The notes below the pieces were generated by a model, which searched no databases, had not been told where the DNA came from, and worked only from the letters and a program-made list of their open reading frames with translations. Positions 7,998-13,775 of a DNA stretch of 13,886 nucleotides are shown piece by piece (position 1 is the stretch's first letter; the number at the start of each line of letters is the position of its first letter). Position numbers and translations under genes: made by a program. This DNA comes from Clostridiales bacterium (GTDB taxonomy: Bacteria > Bacillota > Clostridia > Oscillospirales > CAG-382). The stretch is taken from the NCBI GenBank assembly GCA_003343885.1, contig QAKH01000011.1, positions 1 to 13,886 of the forward strand, given 5' to 3'.

Positions 7998-8027
7998 TTA
8001 TTATCAATCAGCTTATTATCAATCAGC
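7998..8027. repeat. Perfect 15-bp tandem repeat upstream of the MATE promoter
   Basis: The unit TTATTATCAATCAGC occurs twice without gap or mismatch, at 7998-8012 and 8013-8027. A degenerate third copy (AATATCAGC) follows at 8028-8036. It ends 26 bases before the -35 box, a suitable place for an activator or repressor, but slippage could also explain it. Confidence 0.85.
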
Positions 8028-8046
8028 AATATCAGCGATATTTTTT
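8028..8046 (+). terminator. Weak AT-rich hairpin with T-run, possible end of the ftsH-pdxY operon
   Basis: AATATC (8028-8033) pairs with GATATT (8037-8042) around a three-base loop, and four further T follow. It is the only T-flanked hairpin I find between the kinase stop and the next promoter. The stem is short and AT-rich, so termination may be inefficient. Another T7 run at 7969-7975 lacks a convincing stem. Confidence 0.35.
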
Positions 8047-8053
8047 ATAACGG

Positions 8054-8082
8054 TTGACAACCGAAAAAATTTATATTATAAT
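8054..8082 (+). promoter_or_regulatory. Perfect-consensus promoter of the MATE gene
   Basis: TTGACA (8054-8059), a 17-base spacer and TATAAT (8077-8082) match the sigma-A consensus at all twelve positions. Transcription should start near 8089, just before the riboswitch. The -35 is embedded in a short inverted repeat (CGGTT at 8051-8055, AACCG at 8059-8063). Such a strong promoter suits control by termination in the leader. Confidence 0.9.
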
Positions 8083-8088
8083 ACTCAC

Positions 8089-8170
8089 ACTGCCACCGGG
8101 TAGATGAATGCTAAAGCATTCCCGTTTGCGACGTTAGGTCTTTGAAGCCGCAACAGGGAGTGCTTTTTTT
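8089..8170 (+). ncRNA. Riboswitch with terminator, probably guanidine-IV (mepA motif)
   Basis: Two exclusive folds can be drawn. In the first, GAATGC (8106-8111) pairs with GCATTC (8116-8121) around loop TAAA, closed by CGG (8097-8099) with CCG (8122-8124) across bulge GUAGAU. A second hairpin pairs 8126-8130 with 8149-8153, and CUAA (8111-8114) could kiss UUAG (8134-8137). In the second, GCATTCCC (8116-8123) pairs with GGGAGTGC (8156-8163) over the inner 8126-8130/8149-8153 stem and is followed by T7, an intrinsic terminator. Ligand holding the first hairpin would prevent termination, an ON switch. Two hairpins with a loop-loop contact before a MATE gene match guanidine-IV RNAs as described in Clostridia. 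The structure is seen; the ligand is inferred from family resemblance. Confidence 0.75.
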
Positions 8171-8182
8171 GTGGAGGAAAGC

Positions 8183-9490
8183 ATGATAAAAAAACAGCTC
8201 TTAAGGTATATCGTCCCTAATATTTTCGCTATGCTCGGTATTTCATTTTACGTTCTTGCGGACACATTCTTTATATCGCTGTACGAGGGAGCCGACGGTA
8301 TTACTGCGTTAAATCTTGTTCTGCCAGTATACGGAGTGATTTACGCAATCGGAGCGATGATAGGCATTGGTTCGGCTACCAGATATTCCTTAACTAAAAC
8401 AATTGACAAAAAACAATCGGAGTATTTTTTTCCAAACGCTGTTATATGGTCTGTTATTTTCAGTCTGATATTTTTGCTGTTCGGCGTATTTTTTTCTGAG
8501 AATATACTTGAAATAATGGGTGCGGACAGCTCTATAAAAAGCATTGGTACGCCATACTTGAGAACTGTTCTTATGTTCACACCGTTTTTTATGCTGAATT
8601 ACTCGTTCACAGCCTTTGTGAGAAACGACGGTTCTCCGAACACAGCCATGGCGGCAACCATTTCCAGCAGTCTGTTCAACGTGCTGTTTGATTATATACT
8701 GATGTTTCCGCTCGGCATGGGAATGACGGGAGCTGCCCTGGCAACCGGTATTTCGCCGATAGTCAGTATTGCAATATGTCTGTCTCACTTTTTTTCAAAA
8801 AACAACTCGGTAAAATTCAAATTTGTTGTCCCGTCATTTTCCAAACTCATAAACGCCTGCATTCTCGGAGTTACCGCATTTGTCGGTGAAATTTCAGGCG
8901 CGGTAACCACTCTTGTTTTTAACTTCATTATTCTCGGCATTGCCGGTAATACCGGAGTAGCCGCTTACGGAGTCATAGCCAACACAGCTTTGGTCGGAAC
9001 TGCCGTGTTTAACGGAGTTTCTCAGGGGCTTCAGCCTCCGGTCAGTGAAGCACAGGCTAAAGGACGTGAAAAGGACAAAAAGAAAATATATTTATACTCT
9101 TTATTACTGAGCCTTTTTATATCAGCCGCCATAATTACCCTTGTTATGCTTTATGCCGATGTGATTACTGATATTTTTAACAGTGACAATTCCGAAAGCA
9201 TGTTCAAGTACTCCGTATCAGGCTTAAAGCTGTATTTTCTCGGCTTTTTGCCGGCGTCAGTCAACATTATTACCGCAGGATTTTTCAGCGCGGCGGGAAT
9301 GGGACGGGAATCATCAGTACTTTCACTGTCAAGAGGAATTTTTGCCATTACCTTTTTTGCCTTTATACTGTCAGGAGTCCTTGGACTTACCGGCGTATGG
9401 CTTTCTTTTCTTGCTTCGGAAACATTCACTCTTTTATTGGTGATTTTTATTTTCTTTATCAACCGCAAACAGCATTGTTCGGAAAAATAA
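8183..9490 (+). CDS. MATE family efflux transporter (MepA-like)
   Basis: This is a 435-residue inner-membrane multidrug/toxic-compound exporter of the MATE family, which uses a Na+ or H+ gradient. About twelve hydrophobic segments are spread over the length, in two similar halves joined near residues 215-225 (a lysine-containing loop around SKNNSVKFKF). Family features include the opening IVPNIFAMLGISFYVLADTF, VRNDGSPNTAM, the second-half repeat with GVSQGLQPPVSEAQAKG, and GFFSAAGMGRESS. The ATG at 8183 is preferred because GGAGG lies five bases upstream, directly after the terminator T-run; a GTG at 8171 would overlap that ribosome binding site. The upstream riboswitch suggests that the exporter responds to guanidinium or a related cation. 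The gene is monocistronic and ends at a bidirectional terminator. Confidence 0.93.
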   Translation: MIKKQLLRYIVPNIFAMLGISFYVLADTFFISLYEGADGITALNLVLPVYGVIYAIGAMIGIGSATRYSLTKTIDKKQSEYFFPNAVIWSVIFSLIFLLFGVFFSENILEIMGADSSIKSIGTPYLRTVLMFTPFFMLNYSFTAFVRNDGSPNTAMAATISSSLFNVLFDYILMFPLGMGMTGAALATGISPIVSIAICLSHFFSKNNSVKFKFVVPSFSKLINACILGVTAFVGEISGAVTTLVFNFIILGIAGNTGVAAYGVIANTALVGTAVFNGVSQGLQPPVSEAQAKGREKDKKKIYLYSLLLSLFISAAIITLVMLYADVITDIFNSDNSESMFKYSVSGLKLYFLGFLPASVNIITAGFFSAAGMGRESSVLSLSRGIFAITFFAFILSGVLGLTGVWLSFLASETFTLLLVIFIFFINRKQHCSEK

Positions 9491-9503
9491 AACAACAAAA
9501 AAT

Positions 9504-9533
9504 GAGGGAAAACCGTTCCTGCGGATTTCCCTC
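9504..9533. terminator. Bidirectional terminator between MATE gene and hpt
   Basis: GAGGGAAA (9504-9511) pairs with TTTCCCTC (9526-9533). Beyond an A-A mismatch, CCG/CGG extends the stem around a six-base loop. T-rich sequence follows on the plus side and an A-rich run precedes it, so it should stop both the MATE transcript and the converging tsaB-hpt transcript. Confidence 0.85.
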
Positions 9534-9631
9534 TAAAATTTTTATTTAAGCTTTTGCCATAGAGACTGTGTGAGACTGTGTAGGGTATAACAAAAAAAGG
9601 ATATGTATAGTTATAGTAAATCAACAAAATA

Positions 9632-10198
9632 TTATTTTGTCAGGGCCTCATATACGTGCGGCCTTAGCACTCCGACATACGGGAGATTGCGGTACAGCTC
9701 GTTGTAGTCAAGCCCGTAGCCCACTATAAATTCATCCGGAATTACAAAGCCCTCATAGTGAATTTTTATGTGCTTTTTGCGCCTGTCCGGCTTGTTGAAG
9801 AGTACGCAAAGCCTTACACTATCCGCCTTGAGATCCTTTTCAAGATGTTCAAGAAGCCACGAAAGCGTGTTTCCGGTATCAAGTATATCTTCTATTACAA
9901 CTACATTATATCCGGACAAATCCGTGCGGTCGGGATCCGCCTTGAGCTTTATTGTGCCGGAAGTAGTCGTTCCGCTTCCGTACGACGATACCTTTATGTA
10001 GTCTGTTTCCATCGGAATATTAAGCTTTTTAAGGATATCAGCCATAAAAATGACCGAGCCTTTTAAAATTCCGATAAGCAATAGCTTTTTGTCGGAATTT
10101 TTATAATCCTGCTCTATTTCGTAAGCTATTCTTGTAACCGCCATGTTTATTTCTTCTTCGCTTACGAGAACATGGTCAATATCGTTATTATAATCCAA
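9632..10198 (-). CDS. hpt: Hypoxanthine phosphoribosyltransferase
   Basis: The enzyme joins hypoxanthine (and usually guanine) to PRPP, giving IMP or GMP in purine salvage. Its 188 residues are a normal length. The family elements are ILKGSVIF (44-51, the PPi loop), the flexible-loop SSYG (71-74), the PRPP motif VVVIEDILDTGNTL (99-112) with catalytic D107, and the base-binding C-terminus FIVGYGLDYNELYRNLPYVG. The start is TTG at 10198: AAAGGGG lies about nine bases upstream inside the end of tsaB, and the residues from this start match the usual N-terminus (DIDHVLVSEEEI). The first internal ATG would remove that. Only two bases separate it from the tsaB stop. In many Firmicutes hpt lies between tilS and ftsH; here it has moved. 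Confidence 0.95.
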   Translation of the reverse strand: MDYNNDIDHVLVSEEEINMAVTRIAYEIEQDYKNSDKKLLLIGILKGSVIFMADILKKLNIPMETDYIKVSSYGSGTTTSGTIKLKADPDRTDLSGYNVVVIEDILDTGNTLSWLLEHLEKDLKADSVRLCVLFNKPDRRKKHIKIHYEGFVIPDEFIVGYGLDYNELYRNLPYVGVLRPHVYEALTK

Positions 10199-10200
10199 CC

Positions 10201-10968
10201 CTATATACCCCTTTCGGATAGTTTCTGAATTCTTTCACGCTCTGCCTGAGAGGCTCGCAGATATACCGGAGCTAATTTCTCCGACGTGTAGTTTTCCGGA
10301 GCTTTAACCGGATCGTCAAGATAGCTTTTAAGCGCACATCGTGCCACGGAGAAAGCGTTTTGATACATATCGTCAAAACCGCAAAGCGTAGCTTTTGCCA
10401 TTCCTTTACCGCTTTTTTCGTACAATCCGTAAAATAATTCCGCTCCGTCGCCCACCAACATTATTTCTTTTCCGGCAAACAGTTCATCAATCTCTGCGAC
10501 TATTTCATCAAAAGTCAACAGCGCATCCGGCGTTACCCGTTCCGGCATTCCGTCAGAACCAGGTCGGAAAAACGCATTATAAAACTGGCTCCTCCTTGCG
10601 TCCATAAGCGCAAGAATAACATACGACGGCGAAACGTTTGCAACGTTGCAGGCAAGCGACTCAAGAGCCGATGCTGTAACACACAGCATATCCGTTTTGC
10701 CGAATGCAAGCCCTTTTGCCGTAGAAACACCAATGCGTACACCCGTAAAAGAGCCGGGACCGGCATTTACGGCAATCATTCCTATCTGCTCAAATTTCTT
10801 GCCGGAATGGGCAAGGCAGAAATCTATCATGGGAAGCAGGCTTTCACTGTGCGTTAATGTTGCATAAACGCTTGCCTTTGACAGCGGCCGGAGCGTTCCT
10901 GCCTCAGAAAATTCGCTGACACAGACAGATGCGGTTTTTGCCGCAGTATCTATGGATAAAATATACAT
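10201..10968 (-). CDS. tsaB: tRNA t6A biosynthesis protein TsaB
   Basis: TsaB is the inactive ASKHA-fold partner of TsaD; together with TsaE they place threonylcarbamoyl on A37 of tRNAs reading ANN codons. The 255 residues begin MYILSIDTAAKTASV, a typical TsaB opening. They contain the hallmark GPGSFTGVRIGVSTAKG (70-86) and a HSESLLPMID helix (40-49) used for TsaD contact. The region around residues 118-126 (MDARRSQFYNAFF) is also typical. The ATG at 10968 has AAGGGAAG about eight bases upstream. The gene is the first of a two-gene minus-strand operon with hpt. The usual neighbours tsaE, rimI and tsaD are not in this window. Confidence 0.94.
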   Translation of the reverse strand: MYILSIDTAAKTASVCVSEFSEAGTLRPLSKASVYATLTHSESLLPMIDFCLAHSGKKFEQIGMIAVNAGPGSFTGVRIGVSTAKGLAFGKTDMLCVTASALESLACNVANVSPSYVILALMDARRSQFYNAFFRPGSDGMPERVTPDALLTFDEIVAEIDELFAGKEIMLVGDGAELFYGLYEKSGKGMAKATLCGFDDMYQNAFSVARCALKSYLDDPVKAPENYTSEKLAPVYLRASQAERERIQKLSERGI

Positions 10969-11010
10969 ATTTCTTCCCTTTCGGTAAGTTTGGGGACTAT
11001 CATACGCCTA

Positions 11011-11039
11011 AGTATACCACATTCATGTGCAAAAGTCAA
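11011..11039 (-). promoter_or_regulatory. Promoter of tsaB-hpt
   Basis: On the minus strand, TTGACT (11039-11034), a 17-base spacer and TATACT (11016-11011) match the sigma-A consensus at ten of twelve positions. A TG one base before the -10 adds an extended element. Transcription would start near 11004, giving a leader of about 35 bases. Confidence 0.85.
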
Positions 11040-11114
11040 CCGGAACAAGGTATCATTTGACACATTTTGAGGTTTTCTGACTGTAAATACCACGAACATT
11101 TTCACCCTATATGT

Positions 11115-11128
11115 ACATGTATACATGT
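11115..11128. promoter_or_regulatory. 14-bp perfect palindrome, possible operator
   Basis: ACATGTATACATGT is identical to its reverse complement, and a second palindrome, ATGTACAT, overlaps its left edge at 11111-11118. It lies about 75 bases upstream of the tsaB -35 box and 240 bases before the membrane-protein gene. It resembles a dimeric repressor site, but no regulator gene is in the window. Confidence 0.4.
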
Positions 11129-11191
11129 TGTTCTTTTGATGGTTTGGTAAATCACTGTGCTGCTCATAACGAACAACACCGTGCCTTTTCT

Positions 11192-11217
11192 AAGTAATTA
11201 CATCAAGTAAATACATC
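11192..11217. repeat. 13-bp tandem repeat
   Basis: AAGTAATTACATC (11192-11204) is followed directly by AAGTAAATACATC (11205-11217), differing at one position. It sits in the long intergenic region upstream of the membrane-protein gene. Function is unknown. Confidence 0.75.
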
Positions 11218-11365
11218 AATAGAACGGAATGAATGTATTATTTTGACAATGAAAAGCGGGGAAGAGGATGAAAAAAAGGTAATATATGCATAAATTTTAT
11301 TTTTCTGCATACGAATAAAACAGGAAAACTTGTGAAGTTACTTATTTTGAAAGGAAGGGTGTATT

Positions 11366-11797
11366 GTGAAAAACACAAATCATCCCGGCAGAAAAGCAGC
11401 AACTCTCGGAAAAAGCGTCGCAATCGGCGCCGGAGTAGGTGTTGCGGTTTGGGCGGGACTGCTGTTATGTGCGTCAGCAATAATATCCGGTTTGGCAACT
11501 CCGGAAAACTATATTCTTCCGGCGGTTTTTGTACTTGCCGCACTGTCGGCGTTTGCCGCCGGCGGAGTTTCAGGAAGATTTTGCAGGAGTGTGCTTTTGC
11601 CGGGAATAAGTACGGGAGCGGTACTTGTCGCTCTGGTATTCGTACTTTCTCTCGCTTGCTCAGGAAGCAATACAAACAGCTCGTCGCCTGTTTTTAATAT
11701 TATTCTTTGTGTCGACTTTGTTTTCTTTGCTTTGTTGGGCGCAAAGATAGCAGTTCCCTCGGCGGCTAAACCGAAACGCCGTACAAGACACGGATAA
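11366..11797 (+). CDS. Small four-helix membrane protein, TIGR04086-like
   Basis: The product is a 143-residue membrane protein. Four hydrophobic segments are evident at about 15-42, 47-68, 76-98 and 107-130, rich in Ala, Gly and Val. A basic N-terminus (KNTNHPGRK) and a basic C-terminal tail (KPKRRTRHG) suggest that both ends are cytoplasmic. Size and layout resemble the uncharacterised Firmicute family TIGR04086 (YrzE-like); this is a resemblance in architecture rather than a motif match. No catalytic motif is visible and I assign no function. The start is GTG at 11366, with AGGAAGG seven bases upstream. The gene stands alone between tsaB and rpsB; a hairpin with a T-run follows 66 bases after its stop. 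Confidence 0.75.
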   Translation: MKNTNHPGRKAATLGKSVAIGAGVGVAVWAGLLLCASAIISGLATPENYILPAVFVLAALSAFAAGGVSGRFCRSVLLPGISTGAVLVALVFVLSLACSGSNTNSSSPVFNIILCVDFVFFALLGAKIAVPSAAKPKRRTRHG

Positions 11798-11850
11798 TGT
11801 AAATAAATTGTAAAAAATGAACTTTTCCTGTTCCTACAAATGAAAGAATT

Positions 11851-11859
11851 TGTTATAAT
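11851..11859 (+). promoter_or_regulatory. Possible extended -10 promoter of rpsB-tsf
   Basis: TGTTATAAT is a perfect extended -10 (TGnTATAAT). The hexamer 17 bases upstream, TTCCTA at 11831-11836, matches the -35 consensus poorly. Transcription would begin near 11866, at the very foot of the next hairpin, so either the hairpin caps the 5' end or the true promoter is elsewhere. Confidence 0.55.
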
Positions 11860-11863
11860 AAAC

Positions 11864-11896
11864 TCCGCAGGTTTTCGAGAACTTGCGGAATTTTTT
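11864..11896 (+). terminator. Intrinsic terminator-like hairpin before rpsB
   Basis: TCCGCA (11864-11869) pairs with TGCGGA (11884-11889). A G-U pair and GTT/AAC extend the stem around loop TTCGAG, and T6 follows at 11891-11896. It is well placed to end the upstream membrane-protein transcript. Because a promoter-like -10 lies directly before it, attenuation of rpsB is an alternative. Confidence 0.75.
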
Positions 11897-11917
11897 AAAT
11901 CACACACACAGTGTTTT

Positions 11918-11954
11918 CGGCAAGGGTGTCCGGGAAAGTTTACCGGATATGCCG
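11918..11954 (+). promoter_or_regulatory. Structured 5' leader of rpsB
   Basis: CGGCA (11918-11922) pairs with TGCCG (11950-11954), and TCCGG (11929-11933) pairs with CCGGA (11943-11947). The two stems are separated by an asymmetric internal loop of six and two bases. The hairpin ends about 38 bases before the Shine-Dalgarno of rpsB and could be a ribosomal-protein binding site for autoregulation. I know no described S2 leader in Firmicutes of this shape. Confidence 0.5.
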
Positions 11955-12006
11955 CAAACCAGAAAAAAACAGCTGTGGTGGAAAAAACCCAAAGGAGGAC
12001 ATAAAA

Positions 12007-12762
12007 ATGTCAGTAATTTCAATGAAACAGCTTCTCGAAGCAGGCGTCCATTTCGGACATCACACCAGAAGATGGAATCCTAAGATGGCGGAATACATCT
12101 TCACAGAAAGAAACGGCGTATACATCATCGACCTTCAGAAAACAGTAAAGAAGCTCGAAGAGGCGTATATGTTTATCCGTGAAGTGGCTATGGAAGGCGG
12201 AAATATTCTTTTCGTAGGCACAAAGAAGCAGGCGTCCGACGCAATAAAAGAGGAAGCTGACAGAGCCGGCTGCTATTTTGTAAATATGCGTTGGCTCGGC
12301 GGAATGCTCACAAACTTCAAGACAATCAAGAAGAGCATTGCCCGTCTTAATTCTCTTCACAGAATGGAAGACGACGGTACTTTCGAACTTCTCCCCAAAA
12401 AGGAAGTTATATCTCTCGTTAAGGAAATCAATGACCTTGAGAGAAATCTCGGCGGTATAAAGAACATGGAAACTCTTCCTTCAGCTATGTTCGTTGTTGA
12501 CCCCAAGAAGGAAAAGAACGCTGTTGCCGAAGCAAGAAAGCTCGGTATTCCGGTTGTTGCTATTGTTGATACAAACTGCGATCCCGATGAAGTTGACTAC
12601 GTAATTCCGGGTAACGATGACGCTATCCGCGGAATCAAGCTTATCCTTTCAGTAATGGCTGACGCTATTCTTGAAGGCAAGCAGGGCGAACAGTTTACAG
12701 ACTCCGCATCTTCTGAGGCTGTCGAAGCTACTGAAGAAGCTGAAGAAAAAGACGCTGAGTAA
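12007..12762 (+). CDS. rpsB: 30S ribosomal protein S2
   Basis: Ribosomal protein S2 sits on the back of the small subunit between head and body and recruits S1 where present. The 251 residues begin MSVISMKQLLEAGVHFGHHTRRWNPKM, an unmistakable S2 opening. Other family blocks are GTKKQASDAI, RWLGGMLTNFKTI, LPSAMFVVDPKKEKNAV and IVDTNCDPDEVDYVIPGNDDAIR. The last 25 residues are acidic and low-complexity (SSEAVEATEEAEEKDAE). The start is the ATG at 12007, with AGGAGG eight bases upstream; longer in-frame openings reach into the structured leader and are not coding-like. It is followed by tsf after 39 bases, the near-universal bacterial order. Confidence 0.98.
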   Translation: MSVISMKQLLEAGVHFGHHTRRWNPKMAEYIFTERNGVYIIDLQKTVKKLEEAYMFIREVAMEGGNILFVGTKKQASDAIKEEADRAGCYFVNMRWLGGMLTNFKTIKKSIARLNSLHRMEDDGTFELLPKKEVISLVKEINDLERNLGGIKNMETLPSAMFVVDPKKEKNAVAEARKLGIPVVAIVDTNCDPDEVDYVIPGNDDAIRGIKLILSVMADAILEGKQGEQFTDSASSEAVEATEEAEEKDAE

Positions 12763-12801
12763 TCGGGCGTAAAGACAGTAATTTAAGAGGAGGATAAAAC
12801 G

Positions 12802-13719
12802 ATGAATTTTACAGCTAAAGACGTATCGGATCTGCGTGCGCAGACCGGTATCGGTATGATGGAATGTAAGAAAGCTCTTACCGAAGCTAACGGCGATAAG
12901 GAAGAGGCTATAAAGATACTGCGTGAAAAGGGACTTGCCGTAGCTGAAAAGAAGGCAAGCAGAATAGCTGCTGAAGGTGTTGTTGACATTCTTGCACAGG
13001 GCGATTCAGTTGCAATGGTAGAGGTAAACTCAGAAACTGACTTCGTTGCCAAGAATGATTCTTTCAAATCTTTTGTAAAAGGCGTTCTGGAAACTATTCT
13101 TTCCGAAAAGCCTGCTGACGTTGACGCTTTGCTCGCCTGCAAGTTTTCCGGCACCGACGATACCGTTGACGCGGTTCTCAAGGATAAGACATTCCAGATA
13201 GGCGAGAAGCTTTCTATACGTCGTTTTGCTGTTGTAGACGGTTTGACAAGCACATACGTACACGGCGGCGGCACAATCGGTGTTATAGTTAAGGCTGAGA
13301 GCGAGTGTGCGGACAAGGACGCTGTTAAGGCAGTGCTCAAGAACGTAGCTCTTCAGATTGCTGCAATGAATCCGAAGTATCTTGACAAGGATTCTGTTCC
13401 GGCTGCTGACCTTGAGGCAGAAAAGGAAATCCTTATGGCTCAGATCAATAATGACGAAAAGAATGCGTCTAAGCCCGAAGCCGTTAAGGAAAAGATGATT
13501 CTCGGAAAAATCGGCAAATTCTATGATACAAACTGTCTCCTTGAACAGGAATACGTTAAGGAAGACAAGGTTAAGGTTAGCGCATATGTTGCTTCTGAAG
13601 CAAAGAATCTCGGCGCTGATATCAAGATTACCTCTTTCCTGCGTTACGAAAAAGGCGAAGGTATAGAAAAGAGAGAGGACAACTTTGCGGAAGAAATCGC
13701 AAAGCTCACTCAAAAATAA
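12802..13719 (+). CDS. tsf: Elongation factor Ts
   Basis: EF-Ts releases GDP from EF-Tu so it can reload with GTP during elongation. The 305 residues start with a UBA-like EF-Tu-binding domain (LRAQTGIGMMECKKALTEANGD at about 11-32, then AIKILREKGL), continue with the exchange motif TDFVAKN (79-85), and contain a C-terminal module with LLEQEYVKEDKVKV. The length is normal for Firmicute EF-Ts. The ATG at 12802 has AGGAGG eight bases upstream. It shares a transcript with rpsB. In most bacteria pyrH and frr follow; here a strong stem-loop follows the stop and the window ends before any further gene. Confidence 0.98.
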   Translation: MNFTAKDVSDLRAQTGIGMMECKKALTEANGDKEEAIKILREKGLAVAEKKASRIAAEGVVDILAQGDSVAMVEVNSETDFVAKNDSFKSFVKGVLETILSEKPADVDALLACKFSGTDDTVDAVLKDKTFQIGEKLSIRRFAVVDGLTSTYVHGGGTIGVIVKAESECADKDAVKAVLKNVALQIAAMNPKYLDKDSVPAADLEAEKEILMAQINNDEKNASKPEAVKEKMILGKIGKFYDTNCLLEQEYVKEDKVKVSAYVASEAKNLGADIKITSFLRYEKGEGIEKREDNFAEEIAKLTQK

Positions 13720-13744
13720 TAAATCAGGAATTATTTCAGACTTT

Positions 13745-13775
13745 AAGAGCGCAGGCGGTTTTACCCTGCGCTCTT
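13745..13775 (+). terminator. GC-rich stem-loop after tsf
   Basis: AAGAGCGCAGG (13745-13755) is perfectly complementary to CCTGCGCTCTT (13765-13775) around a nine-base loop. The 11-bp stem is very stable, but no true T-run follows (next bases GCGCTTAAATG), so it may act as an imperfect terminator or as a 3' end stabiliser. The remaining bases to the window end are AT-rich and show no gene. Confidence 0.65.

Larger units (their letters stand above)
10969..11365. other. Non-coding divergent intergenic region
   Basis: About 400 AT-rich bases separate tsaB and the membrane-protein gene. They hold the tsaB promoter, a 14-bp palindrome at 11115-11128 and a 13-bp tandem repeat at 11192-11217. A purine-rich stretch (11251-11279) precedes the ribosome binding site of the next gene. 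I see no credible gene on either strand. A TTGACA at 11243-11248 and another at 11057-11062 have no good -10 at normal spacing, so the rightward promoter remains unplaced. Confidence 0.7.

Noticed and set aside
8092..8170. THF or ZTP riboswitch as an explanation of the MATE leader
   Set aside because: The GGGTAGATG stretch recalls part of a THF aptamer, but the other conserved segments and the folate-gene context are missing; the two-hairpin form fits guanidine-IV better.
11243..11248. TTGACA as a promoter for the membrane-protein gene
   Set aside because: No acceptable -10 exists 16-19 bases downstream; the first TA-rich hexamer is over 30 bases away.
11911..12006. Longer N-terminus for ribosomal protein S2
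   Set aside because: The extra residues do not resemble any S2 and the DNA is better explained as a structured leader; the ATG at 12007 has an ideal ribosome binding site.
13030..13713. A 227-residue open frame on the minus strand opposite tsf
   Set aside because: It lies wholly inside a clear EF-Ts gene, has an odd composition and resembles no family; it is an antisense shadow of tsf codon usage.
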